Of a stretch of DNA of 64,000 nt, positions 48,323 to 59,227 are shown piece after piece. Under the pieces are notes generated by a model. The model ran no database searches. It saw nothing but the letters and a program-made list of their open reading frames with translations, and was not told the origin of the DNA. Source of the DNA: Macrophomina tecta (lineage: Eukaryota > Ascomycota > Dothideomycetes > Botryosphaeriales > Botryosphaeriaceae); assembly GCA_024180945.1 (NCBI GenBank), contig JAKSGN010000016.1, forward strand, positions 620,001-684,000, written 5' to 3'. The translations under genes were made by a program, and so were the position numbers. The stretch's first letter is position 1; the number at the start of each line of letters is the position of its first letter.

Positions 48323-48813
48323 TATAACGAGCGGGCCTCTACCTCTAAAAATCTAAATACTAAAGAGAGAGAAAACCTATCGAGGAAGTTTTCCTTAAGT
48401 AGGTATAAGAAGAGGGTAAGAATAAGTCGAATACGTAATAAGACTAAGCACTTGCGTATAAAGGCCGTGTTACTAATAGAGTCTAAATTCTATTGCTAAA
48501 GTTAACCACGAAGGTCAAAGCTATCTAAGAAGTATAGTTTATATATAAGTAGGAAAGTATCTATAATCTAGTTTCTAATCTATCTGCTCTATCCCTTGGG
48601 AGGGCGGTGACCTTAGGAGCAGATAAAGCAGCTTGTCCTGCTCTAGGTGCTCTATAGTGTTCTAGTCCGAGCGCCTTCGGAGCAGTAAGAGCACTATCTT
48701 AGTGTCACGTGCATCACGTAAGTGCGCGTGGGTCCTTTCCACGCCGCACCCGAGCTCCCCACTTACTGCCTCATCCCGCTATTTTCTAACCCTGTGGAGG
48801 CTGCGCCGTAACA
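48323..48813 (-). repeat. Gypsy 2 5' LTR, right part little mutated
   Basis: 491 bp. From about 48590 to 48813 it keeps GC-rich sequence that is C-to-T and G-to-A changed in the partner LTR, so RIP damage fades toward the gene island on the right. Confidence 0.85.
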
Positions 48814-48890
48814 AGGGACTAACAGCACTCGGGAAGTAGTCTCGAAGGGAATAGTACGAGGGGTGTATGGAGGACAGCTCTACTTTTACA

Positions 48891-49110
48891 TTTCCTTTTT
48901 TTTTTCTTTTTTTTTTTTCCTTGCGTTTATTAAGCTTTATCTACTAGTCGATTTGTCCGTGTCTATTTTCAGATCGTTGAACTGGAGGGAGGTATGGTTT
49001 CTTTGCATACAGTGTGCTGGGCCTCGAATGAACCGGGATCCCAATGTAGCTTAGCGTAGGATAGTGTTCTTTGTCCCTATGGTCTGCTGAGGCCGACGGG
49101 GTGTATGAAT

Positions 49111-49143
<33 letters not shown>

Positions 49144-49343
49144 AGTCTCAGGCTATGTGATCGAGGACGAAAGAACCACCTATTACTCTACGTGACTGAC
49201 TGTGAGTTGATCGGAAGCCGGCATGGTTCGGGGATTTTTTATGCACTTAATAAATGACCTGCGTTTGAATTTTTGGTTGGTACATCGTCTGATTCGCCTA
49301 GATTTGCAGCATCCCAAAAGAACATAGAAAACGAAAGGAGACA
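48891..49343. promoter_or_regulatory. Left flank and promoter of the O-methyltransferase gene
   Basis: It contains a T-rich tract (48893-48919), an ATC microsatellite (49112-49143) and CGG-N3-CCG at 49212-49220 (CGGAAGCCG), which differs from the full TCG-N5-CGA site only in its last base. The short frame at 48863-49054 has no support. Confidence 0.4.
49112..49143. repeat. ATC trinucleotide microsatellite
   Basis: About ten ATC units upstream of the O-methyltransferase gene. Confidence 0.9.
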
Positions 49344-50790
49344 ATGGGCCCACCTCCGGAATCCATCGTCGATATCGCCCGGCGCATTCTCGAGAATGCG
49401 GAGGAAATCTCGAAGTATCTTTCGAGCACATCGCACCCGCCTCCATCATTCTCTCCCTTCGCCCCGGAGACACTCCTGCCACCAGACACCAGCGATTCGG
49501 CGACTCTAGCGCTCCGCACGACGCTGCTCGACGACACCAAGAAGCTGTACGACCTGGCCCTGGGCCCGAAAGAAGTGACCCGATGGACGGCGTACGGCCA
49601 CAACGACGTCGCGGCGCTGCAATTCGCCGTGCGCTACGGGATCCCGCGCTTGGTCCCGCTACCCGACGACGTGCAGAAGGAAGAGGAGGAAGTGCCGACC
49701 ATCTCATACGAGGACCTCGCAGCCAAGGCGGCGGCTGCGGGCCACCCGGTGGACGCGGTGAACCTGCGGCGGATGCTGCGGCTGTGCATGCTGAACCGCA
49801 TCTTCGCCGAGCCCGCACCGGGCGGCCGCGTCGCGCACACGGCGTCATCGGCCATCCTCGCGCGCTCCGCCGCCGCGGCCGCCCACGTCCGCACCATCGC
49901 CGACGAGACCTTCCCCGCCGCGGCCAAGGTCATCGACGCGCTCGAGAGGTGGGGCGCCCGCCCCGAAGAGCCGTGGCAGTGCGGGTTTTGCCTCGCCTTC
50001 GACGCGGGCGAGAGGTCGGTTTTCGAGTACTGGTCGCAGGAGCATCCGGAGAAGATCGAGAGGCTGGCGATTGGGATGAAGGACGCCGCGACGGACGCGG
50101 GTTGGGAGCCTGCGCACCTGCGGCGGGGGTTCGACTGGGCTGGGCTGGGGAAGGGCAAGGTGGTCGATGTGAGTGCGCAGAAGCTTGGACTTCTTCTTCT
50201 TCTTCTAACTGGCGTAGGTCGGCGGCGCCCAGGGGCACGTTAGCATCGACGTTGCAAAGGAATTCACGAACCTGGAGTTTGTCGTGCAGGACCTCCCCGC
50301 TGTCCTGCAGCAGGCCCAGGAAGAGCTGGTCCCCACACTCCCGGGTCATCTTGCACGGCGTATCAAGTACCAGGTGCATGACTTCATGGAACCTCAGCCG
50401 GTGGATAACGCGGACGTCTATCTGTTGCGCCACGTGCTGCACGACTGGTCCGATAAGTATGCTGCCAAGATTCTGCAGCAAATCGTGCCGGCCATGAAGC
50501 CGGGCGCCAGGATCCTGCTGAACGACGCTGTGCTGCCTGCCGTCGGCGAATTGCCGGCCGTCGACGAGCTCAAAGTCCGGTGAGTATTGCTTCGACTGAC
50601 TGCGTTCGCATGGCTGACCAATAGCAGGAGGATGGACTTGCAGATGATGCATAGCGGGAATGCCCGGGAGAGAGAGCAGAGAGACTGGGAAGGAGTCCTT
50701 GCCCGGACAGACCCACGACTGAAGCTCAAGAATGTGGTCAAGCCTCCTGGAAGTACACTGTCGGTTATGGAGGTTGTCTTGGAAGGATGA
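49344..50790 (+). CDS. SAM-dependent O-methyltransferase (family 2, plant COMT-like)
   Basis: It would transfer a methyl group from S-adenosylmethionine to a hydroxyl of a small molecule. Exons 49344-50168, 50218-50579 and 50628-50790 give 449 residues, typical for fungal secondary-metabolite methyltransferases. The N-terminal half is helical, with a winged-helix-type dimerisation region (YEDLAAKAAAAG, LRRMLRLCMLNRIF). SAM binding is VVDVGGAQGHVS, formed across the first intron, followed by VQDLP. The catalytic-base region is LLRHVLHDWSDKYAAKIL, with the expected His. It stands alone between Gypsy 2 and a Fot1-like element, about 24 kb from the other island. Whether it belongs to the terpenoid pathway is unknown. 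Confidence 0.9.
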
Positions 50791-51098
50791 TAGTATGAAA
50801 TGTCTGCACTTAGGAAACATCTACCTCAGGGGTATGGCCACAAAAGGCTCTGTCATGTGTGACTTTCCGATACAATACGTCATCCAAGTGAGTATCGGAG
50901 TGCACACAGGGAATTGGAATAGGAGCACGAGTCTCAGCAACAAGTATATGCTTTAGTCGAAAATCACACGCCTCTATCTTTCGGTTCCACTACGCTAGCA
51001 GCAAAGGATACGTGATGGAAGCCCCCTTCTCGCCGCTCAACACCATGGAAAGCAGTGTGGTTTCAATCTCGATCTTATCAATCTTATCAATCGATCCC
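50791..51098. other. O-methyltransferase 3' flank, no gene seen
   Basis: Short frames without domains. This is the transition from the gene island into the transposon block; composition falls to AT-rich after about 51540. Confidence 0.4.
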
Positions 51099-51185
51099 TA
51101 ACGTAGTTGATAAGCGGAACGTTCGGATAAGCGAAACGTTCGGGTGTGCCAAGACAACCACTAAACATCTACACCCCCACCATCA

Positions 51186-52600
51186 TGCCACCAAGTTCGA
51201 AGACTACAGCTTTAGAGCGAGAAGGACGACTTGTCTGTGCTATAAACGCGTTAAGAAGGAATCAAATCTCGAGTATCAAGGAAGCGTCGCGCATATATCG
51301 CGTGAACTACGATACGCTCCGGCACCGCCTCCAAGGTCGACCTCCACGCGCCGAAACTGTCGCAAACGGCAGAAACCTTGACGACGATGAAGAACAGACA
51401 TTGGCCAAGTGGATATTAGATCTTGCTGCCCGCGGTTATCCCCCTCGCAAGTGGATGGTCGAAGACACAGCCAATATGCTGCGTCGACTGCGGGGTAAGC
51501 CACCGGTCGGCAAATGTTAGGTGGACAACTACGTTAACGTACCCCTAAAGTGCAAATTGCACAGAGCAAGAAATACGACTATCAAAGAGCAAAACAAGAG
51601 CATCCTAAGGTAATTAATAGTATTTTCGGCTCCTCAAGAATGTGGCGAACAAGCATAGCATCTAAGATAATGATATCTATAATATAAACAAGATAGGCTT
51701 CCTAAGAGGTGACATTAGTATAGCCAAAGTTATAACGACAGCAGATAGCCCTAAATACTATATTTAGCCAGGCGATCGTGACTAGATGATGGTTATTAAG
51801 TGTATAAACATAGCTAAATGCCATATACCAGCCATGGTTATCGCTAAAGGGAAGGTGTTCTAGAATATCTAGTTTAGTAAGGACGCAGGCCTTCTAGATA
51901 ACTAGGTAATCGCCTATAGCAAAACCAGATGGTCTAATAATAGATTAGACTATATATAGCTTATAGAGATATTTAATCCTTATACGAAGTAATATACCAA
52001 AGGTACTAAATGACTTCTTATTATAGATAGACATAATAGCTACTATTTAGAGCTATTTAAGACATACGTAAGGAATAATAATATTATCCCGTTATCGCTA
52101 CCTTTATATTTCTTATATATTTTATAACTACTAGATGTTGCCTATTTTAGTTTAGTTAAGTAGCATTATCGTTAAGGGATAAAGATATTAGCTCATAATA
52201 GCTAGAACTATATTAATATAAATAACTTTCTTTAGATCTATGCTGCTGCTCATCTAGAAGCGCTAAGTAATAGTAATATTAAAAGTGCCTTTAAAGCTAC
52301 TAGTGTTTTTTTATTTAATTCTAATAAGACGCTTAATAGATTAGATATAATAAATATTTTACTATTCTTAGAGCCCTTAACTTCCTTAATAAATTCAGTG
52401 ACTAATACACCTAAAATAGTGTACTAGATTAAGAAGTAGTAAAGAGCTATAGAATACTAATAATATAAGCTTAAATAATGATCTATATTACCTATAATAG
52501 TAGTAATAAAAAAGATAGTAAAGAGTGCTAAGTTAGCATTATAAGCGATAGTAATTATAGTAGAGTAACTTAAGCATATGTAGGCTTATAATATAAAAGT
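51186..52600 (+). pseudogene. Fot1-like transposase remnant
   Basis: It starts MPPSSKTT at 51186. The first 124 codons are open and carry the psq-type helix-turn-helix (SIKEASRIYRVNYDTLRHRLQ) and the CENP-B-type domain (DDDEEQTLAKWILDL..GYPP). Beyond 51520 the frame is broken by many TAA/TAG. Scattered pieces of the DDE region can still be read near 51980-52180 (YTK, DRHNSY-like, LQLLDVAYFS-like). Related to pogo-type transposases that use TA targets. Not functional. Confidence 0.75.
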
Positions 52601-52725
52601 AGTTAAAAAGTGTAATATTAAAGTTAAGTATATTACTTAAAGAGAGAGTCTTATACTTAAGAAGATAGTTAAGCTATTATAGAAGCCTATAGTATCTATT
52701 ACGAACACGCCTCTATATATAGAGT

Positions 52726-52862
52726 TATTAGGGTAAACTAGCCACTAGGCTAGTTATTACTATATCTTTTATCGACTAACTAGCTACTTACGGTCGATGG
52801 GAGGTTAGCTAAATAGCTTTACAGCAACGACTAAAACCCAACACGGTCGCCACGCTGTAATA
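52726..52862 (+). mobile_element. RIP-damaged solo LTR, relative of 18832-18961
   Basis: About 137 bp. It shares GGGAGGTT and ACCCAACACGGTCG with the LTR at 18832-18961 (minus strand). Its ends read TATTAGGG and CTGTAATA, as RIP would make from TGTTGGGG and CGTAACA. Target duplication not confirmed. Confidence 0.5.
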
Positions 52863-53129
52863 GTATCTCTAGAAGCTACTTAAAGTATAGATAGTAATAT
52901 AATACTAGAAGCTTTAAGTCGAGCTCTATATTACTATAGGGGGTATACGTTAACTAGGTATAATATAAGGACTTGCCTAGTATGTAAAAAACCTTGCATA
53001 ATATAATTATTATATAAAATTAGATGGTGGTATTATAATATAAAAAAGATAGTAGTGTTTTTATAGTACTAAGAAATGCCTAAACGTTTCGCTTATCTAA
53101 ATGTTTTGCTTATTAACTATGTTATCTTA

Positions 53130-56100
53130 GCTAATAAGATTTATTTCTCTATTTTTAAGATTTGTTCTTTCTTTAAGATTTGTCCTCCCCGCTAACTATA
53201 TATCTACTAGCGTAGAAATAAATTATAGTATATTAGGTATAAGGATATTTAGATATCTTATATAGCTTATATTAGTTACTCTATATCTTTAAGCCTTTAT
53301 TAATACTATTATCTCTTATGTGGGCTAAGTTCTTTCTAAGTCTCTAAAGCCGTTACTATTATAGTATACTTAGAACATTGTCTAGGCATATTCTAAGACT
53401 TAGTAAGAGAATTCTTAGTATTAATTTATATAAATCTCTTAGTGTAGAAAGTTTCTATATCTTTAAAGTAATAATTCTATGCTATAGTTAAAGTATAGGA
53501 AGTAAATAGTCCTTATCTAGTAAGAGCTATATTCTGTATTTTAACTAATTCTATAGGGTTATTTTTTTATTTTATCTTGGCCTAAAAGTTAGCCACTAAT
53601 ATTATATTACTATAGTTATATAAAATGAGTTAAAATTATCGACGTTTAATATTAACTAAGAACTCTTCTAACGTTAAAGGTTACTAGATAGGCTATTAAG
53701 ATAGAGCTATAGTAATAGACACTAAGATAGCTATTAATAAAGATAAATAAAAGGGGTTAAGAGAAGGTATAGAAGTAGGTATAGAAACTAATATAAATAT
53801 AGAAGTAGTTATAGATTCTGCGGCTAGTATAGAGGTAGGAATTAATATAGTAATAGAGGTATTTACTTGTTATAAGGCTTCAGCAAGTATTTAACTCTAA
53901 GATTAATAGAGAGGTTAGAATAGAGGAATAGAAGGTAGTATATATTACTTAAAAGCTAATAGATCTTAGCGAGTTAATACTTTATTTCTTTTTAGTGCAC
54001 CCCTTGTTTAAGTTAGGAATGGTTCTAGAATAGGCTAATACGATTTTAGAGATAGGCATATTAATCGTTCTTACTTATATTAATAGTACTAATAATTATT
54101 ATAAAGATAATTTAGTTATAACATTAATCTAGACCTTATTATATTCTATAGTATATAATAATATAGGAGGCTGTTCATTTTCTTAAAGAAGCTAGAATAA
54201 GAATATTTACTATGATATTATCTCTATTTTTTTTAGCGAAGTAAATTTTATTACCTAATACGCTTAATTACTAGTAGCGTAAGGATGTTATTATAAAGCG
54301 CTAAGGCTTGGGTAGAGGATTACTAAGCTATATTATAAATAATAAAGCCTAGTAAGTAGTTAGAAGGAGATAATTCTCTAAAAGAAAAATAGATAAAAGA
54401 TTTAATAAAGAAAGATAAGAGGGGAAGTAAAAATATAGAATAAAGCTTTTATATTAGATTTCTTAGTATTACGTATCTCGTAGAGTGAAACTACGGTGCT
54501 ATCTAGAGTTCTTTATATATAGATATTTCTTATACAATTAGATTCTTCTAGATATACTATGTTAGAAATCTGATAAGAGTAATTTATAAGAAATAAGATT
54601 CTAGCCCTAATTCTTATTCGTTTTATATAATTTTTATATTATAATAATAAGAAATGATTGAACTTTTATAATATATAAAAGGATTTTTAGTAGGGGCTAT
54701 ACCTGTTTAGTTATTAGTTAGTAAAGTGGGGTGGTGAATTTTGCTACCTTAGTTTACTATTATAGTTTACTACCGTAGTTTACCACTGTTATAACTCCGA
54801 GGTATATTTGTTATATACCTTAGGTAGTATACTAATACCTAAGGTAATATATTAATAAGCTACGCTTATATAAGCTTACTTATTAATATTTAATAGTTAT
54901 AAATGCTGGGAGATAGGAATAGTATTAACTTTAGTTTATATCTAATGTTATGACCTAAGAAAGAGGGACACAGTGGGGACGATGGGGGCGATGTAGAAAG
55001 GGCACTACCGGATTATCTAGCGCTGCCCCGAGCCCCGTTGGCCAAGCCATGTGACCTCTAGTGCACGTTCCCGGCCAATGGCCAGCCTAATAGCTAAATA
55101 ACACCACACCTCCGGCTAACGAATAGCTAACTAGATTAATATATATAACTTATATTCGTTACTAGTAGATAGGACCTTCGTGGTTAACTTGTTAATTAAT
55201 TTTTATTCTAATATTGCGTGTGACCCTTCCCTGCCTACTATCACAGCCCCCCGAAAGCCTACACTACCCGACGATACGCCCGACCTCCCCTAGAAAGAGT
55301 AACAGCGTAACACGTAAACTTAATATTATATTTTAAGGAAGTAATCTTCTTCCTATACTTATTATATTAACTTTTAACTATTTGCTTAATTCTTTTAATA
55401 ACGTGTAGTAAGTTACTACTTAAGGTTATAAGATAGTCTTTTAAGATCTTATATATTTCTTTAATAGATAAACTTATAATTATATTATAGTATTAATAAT
55501 AAGACATCTAAGCAGCTAACTACTCGATACGTATATTATATTAATTTTTATATAGGTATCTATAGAGTTTCTATTAGTTATTATAGTCTTTAAGTAGTTT
55601 ATTCTACTTTAGTTAGAACTTTAGTAGTCTCTTTATGTAGATAAGCTACTTTAGTTAGTTATATAAAAGACTTATAAGAGGCTTTAATAGATAGCTTTTA
55701 ATAAAGTATCTTAGACTATTAATGTGGGGTATACCTAAGTCTAATACTTTATAAATTTAGCTCTCTTTTTAGCGATCTTCTACTTCTTTACTTTTATTAT
55801 GCTATTAGTGTCTCGCTAGACTAGTTAAGCCTTTGTCTATATATTTTTATTAATATACTAGATGTATAGAAGTTATAAAACTTTTAAAAGTAGTATATAA
55901 GTTATCTATTTTAATATATCCTTCTAATTACTAATAAATATATATGGTTATAATATTTCTATCTTAATGAGAAAGTTTGCGATTACCTAATAATAGTCTA
56001 CTTATATTTTATTACTAAGGAAGTAGAAGCCTATAGAAAAGAAGGTCTATAAATTAGTATAGCTAAGTATATATAAAAATAGAAGTTTATATTTATTAGT

Positions 56101-56987
56101 TTAGTATATATAATCTATTAGTAGTATATTAGAATTTATAAATAGTAACTCGATCTACTTCTAGTAGATAAAAAAGAGACTTTATATATAATTATTAGTA
56201 TTCTTCTTAATAACGAAGACTTAGTCTGCTATAGATAAGTTATCTAGTAATATCTTAATAGAATTTCTTCTATTTAAGTATTTCTCTCTAATCATCTTTC
56301 TCTTACTACAAATATTAGTAGTAGAGACTAGTATATTTTAATTTTTTTTAAATTATAGCTAGTATCTGTATCGGCCATGCCCTAGTATATATTATTAATT
56401 TAATTATTTTTTTCTATGCTAGTGTATACCTATGATAGATATTATATGCACTAGGGTTAATTAATCGAGGGTGGTTATAATATTTATTCTAGATCTCTAG
56501 CTTCTACTAGTCACTATGCTTAACCTTAAAGATAATAAGCTTAAAAGAGCACTCTATTAAGCAGGTATTTATACTTAGGGTCTTTATGCTTAACTAATAG
56601 TTTCTAAATCGATTGTACTAATAGTAATATTATATTTTAATATTGGAATTGTAAGGTTTACTCCGCTTAAGTATAAAGCTGTAGCTATGCTATATACTAT
56701 GTGTTTTAAGAGTATTATATGCCTCTTTATAGAAGTTATAAAGAAGATCTAGAGAAGGTACGATATCTTCTATATTAGAATCTATAAGGTAAAGATTAAA
56801 CTTAGTACTAAAGTTCTTCTATAATTATATCTACTCGCTGCAGATGCGCGCTAGTCACATATAAGTCACGTACTAATAGATTATACGCTAAGCTGAATTA
56901 AGCGATTAATTTCCACTAGTACTAGCGCGGGGGACAAATCTCAAAGGGGGGACAAATCTTAAAAATGGGGGGATAAATCTCATTAGC
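53130..56987. mobile_element. 3.9-kb TIR element, family not recognised
   Basis: Inverted ends of about 60 bp: on the left GCTAATAAGATTTAT, on the right its inverse ending CATTAGC. Each end has three tandem copies of a unit like GAGATTTGTCCCCC. The right end is unmutated, the left end shows C-to-T changes. The interior is extremely AT-rich with no readable transposase. The left end lies only 7 bp from the Fot1-like element. No clear target duplication. Confidence 0.6.
54946..55313. mobile_element. GC-richer insertion inside the 3.9-kb element, possible solo LTR
   Basis: It runs from TGTTATGACC to GCGTAACA and is clearly less AT-rich than its surroundings, so it arrived after most of the RIP. 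The flanks TCTAA and CGTAA match at only three of five positions. Classification uncertain. Confidence 0.4.
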
Positions 56988-57837
56988 CATGTTCGTAATT
57001 TGCCGTTAAATAAACAGACAGTTCCCGGCTAGGCGGGGCAGGCTGGTTTATTACATTAGTCAGCACGGGGTGTTGGCCGTGCAGGGGATAACCCGACAGC
57101 CCCGGCCAATTCGGGCAGCGTATCTCACAGGCGAATGTCTCGGACTTTTCGAATGCTGAACAGCAAACCCATCGTCGGATTCCGAAATCAGCCGATTCCG
57201 GCAAAAAAATAAAAAAAAAAAAAAAATTCCAAGTCCGTCCACAGTCCGGCGGCGGATCGGCCAGGGTCCGCGTCGTGCGATGCGCTCGCGCAGCGGTGAT
57301 AAGTCATGTCGACGGCTTACGAGGGCGTGGCATGGCGCTGGCGCAACGCCGACCTTGTTCGTGGCCAGGAGCGCATCGGGGGCCGCACCGGGGGCCTCGA
57401 GCACGGTCACAGCAATCTTTCTCCGGCTGCTCATGCGTGGTTGGTGCGCATATCTGGTTGCCGCTCGGCTAGTAATGTCGATGACTTTCTTCTGCCGTTC
57501 CTCGGCTATTATCCATCAACCACCCAAAGATCGCACAATTTCGTGCAAAAGTGAAGCTCGATCCAACTCGCCCAATCCTGGTTCCTGGAATGGATTTTCG
57601 CAGCTGGAAGCGAGGAATACATGTACCTTTCACGACACAAACTTAGATCAGCTACTTCAAAATTTTCATTACGAGGTCAAGCAGCGGCGGCTGTTCTCTG
57701 CGTTCTGTGCATGCGGGATTTTGTTCGCAAGACCATCAATCGGCACCTGTCATGCCCACAGCTGTACTGCCGCAACGTGAGAACGGTCCATCTCGCGTGA
57801 TGTGTGCTTTCCGTTACAGGCCGGTGCCCAGAATCGG
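56988..57837. other. Unassigned region with a TCGGATTCCGA palindrome
   Basis: No gene is supported. A minus-strand frame at 57434-57060 begins MSSRRKIAVTVLEAPG but has no recognisable domain. TCGGATTCCGA at 57175-57185 fits TCG-N5-CGA. A/T-rich tracts at 57206-57227 resemble the T-tract beside the similar palindrome in the cyclase promoter. Confidence 0.35.
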
Positions 57838-58974
57838 ACGACACTACGCATGTGGCAATTGTAAAGTCAAGAAGGTAGTGCCCCGCGTTTTCAGAAGCAC
57901 TTATCCAGGTAGTGTGCTGATGTGTATAGATCCGATGCAGTGGCGAGAGCCCAGCATGCCAACGATGTTTGTCCAAGGGCATAGAGTGCACGTACACGAA
58001 GAGAAAGCGACTTCCAAAGAAAAAAAGAACGTATCTGCCCAAGAGTCAATGCCCGCAAGATGGAGGGCACGCCAGTGGGGAGCTGAAGCCAATCACTCCG
58101 GATCAAAAGGCTTTTCTCGGTCAAGGAGAAGCCCGTCAAGCCAACGATTAGCGCGAGCAAGATACCCCTGGAGAAACCGCGAGGCTCCTCGCCACGTGGA
58201 AGATCCAACCACCTAGCCACAGAAGAGCAACGAGGTTTCGGCGTTTTTATGCTAACTAGAGATAGCGCGTGGTTGGCCGTGGAAGATAGAAGGCGGGGAC
58301 ATTTAGATGAGCCATCGGGCGCCTCTAGTAACGCTTTCAAAAACGATCTTGGTGCGACGTCTAATGCGAGTGATAGCTCATTAGCACCGGGTACATTCCC
58401 CGTTCTTGATTAACACTTCGCCCCTAGCTAACGTATATTTTATAGTAGTCACACAATGCTAATTTTCCGACGCGTCCACCTTTGCTGCCGACGACTTCTC
58501 CCTAGACACTTACACTTCCTTTACCGCCTTCAGCGAAGCGGGTACCGCATTTCTAGACGACATCGGTGCGAAGAGTCTTAACCCTGCAGACGGTCGATTT
58601 AATACCGGGCTGCAAATGTGTGAAGCAAGCAATCTCAGACCTCGAGAAGTCTATGGCTTATATAGAGATAATATCCCCGGTAACTGCTGAAGCTACTCTC
58701 GCGGCGAACAAAAAGACGATAGCGAACTATAAGGCGCTTTTTAGGTGCGATCGGAGCTACTTATCGGTGGCCACACTGCTAACGCTGCTAGTCGCGGATA
58801 AGATAATCGGTATTCTATAACGACTATATGCGTTATACACCTCTTGGGCGAAGAAAGCCATCCAACGTTAATTGGATATACCCCTCCGCGACGAGCTATT
58901 AGAGTGGCCAATTTTCGTCGGGGTTTACCCCGCTAACACTCTAAAAGAATAGGCTCGAATCATAGATGCCTTAC
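57838..58974 (+). pseudogene. Third AflR-like regulator, broken and cut by Copia
   Basis: The N-terminal zinc cluster can be recognised in pieces: YACGNCKVKK near 57845, then DPMQWREPS, then in another frame CQRCLSKGIECTY and the basic RKRLPKKKR (57958-58030). An intron may separate the first two pieces; a one-base frameshift separates the last two. From about 58606, CKCVKQAISDLEKS and YKALFRCDRSYLSVATLL match the AflR-type C-terminal domain, with further fragments to 58970. The Copia LTR starts at 58975 and removes the end. The C-terminal half shows some C-to-T decay. Confidence 0.6.
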
Positions 58975-59227
58975 TGTTGGAATAAGTGGTGTGACGGCTT
59001 GATTAATGATAAAAGAATTAATTGGAATGAGTGGTATATCTAGTAGAGGGAGGCCGTACGGGCTTTCTTTATACCTATTCTACCTACTAGGGTAAAACGG
59101 GTATGTAACTTGCTTACCTACTGAGACAAGTGTGTAACGAGTATAGGATATAACTGAATCTAAAATACTACTGAATTAAATATTCTAACAACTTGGCAAA
59201 AGCTATATACACGTGATTGATCTAACA
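58975..59227 (-). repeat. Copia 3' LTR, 253 bp
   Basis: In element sense it starts TGTTAGATCAATC and ends CTTATTCCAACA. It is preceded in sense by the polypurine tract AAAGGGGGTG (59228-59237). Similar LTRs lie at 7935-8187 and 19770-19986. Confidence 0.85.

Larger units (their letters stand above)
41018..48813 (-). mobile_element. Gypsy 2: full-length Ty3/Gypsy retrotransposon, RIP-inactivated
   Basis: Two 491-bp LTRs (41018-41508 and 48323-48813) enclose a minus-strand gag-pol. The flanks AGAAA (41013-41017) and AGGGA (48814-48818) fit one 5-bp duplication with two G-to-A changes. A polypurine tract AAAAAGGGGAATAG (minus strand) abuts the left LTR. It is inserted in the 3' part of LINE C. 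Confidence 0.85.
29333..48890 (+). mobile_element. LINE C: 5'-truncated LINE hosting two Gypsy elements and two solo LTRs
   Basis: The coding remains start in the linker before reverse transcriptase (29341) and continue to 32192, then 40532-41017, then 48814 to about 48890. Gypsy 1 and Gypsy 2 lie between. Reverse transcriptase shows SPFKAPGADGIP, a YRPISLLSTLGK segment, SFDVKGAYN (around a solo LTR) and AFIDDYSA. The C-terminal zinc motif region lies near 40680-40745 (REIVKYFLLEYPR, with Cys codons turned to Tyr). It is heavily interrupted by TAG. A T-rich stretch near 48893-48919 follows its end. Confidence 0.7.
51101..53122 (+). mobile_element. Fot1-like (pogo) transposon, RIP-damaged, with nested LTR
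   Basis: Terminal inverted repeats of about 45 bp begin ACGTAGTTGATAAGC on the left and match the inverse at 53078-53122. TA flanks both ends (51099-51100, 53123-53124). Each TIR holds two copies of a GATAAGCG..ACGTT word. The net length without the nested LTR at 52726-52862 is about 1.9 kb, the usual Fot1 size. The left 440 bp is hardly mutated and the rest is heavily RIPped. Confidence 0.85.

Noticed and set aside
32188..48818. The two Gypsy elements as one nested or tandem insertion
   Set aside because: Each has its own LTR pair, polypurine tract and duplication, and LINE C sequence (40532-41017) separates them.
49112..49143. Regular repeats considered as a CRISPR-like array
   Set aside because: It is a simple ATC microsatellite without spacers, in a eukaryotic context.
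57060..57434. 124-residue minus-strand frame beginning MSSRRKIAV
   Set aside because: It runs through a homopolymer (poly-Phe) and has no recognisable domain; kept only as part of an unassigned region.
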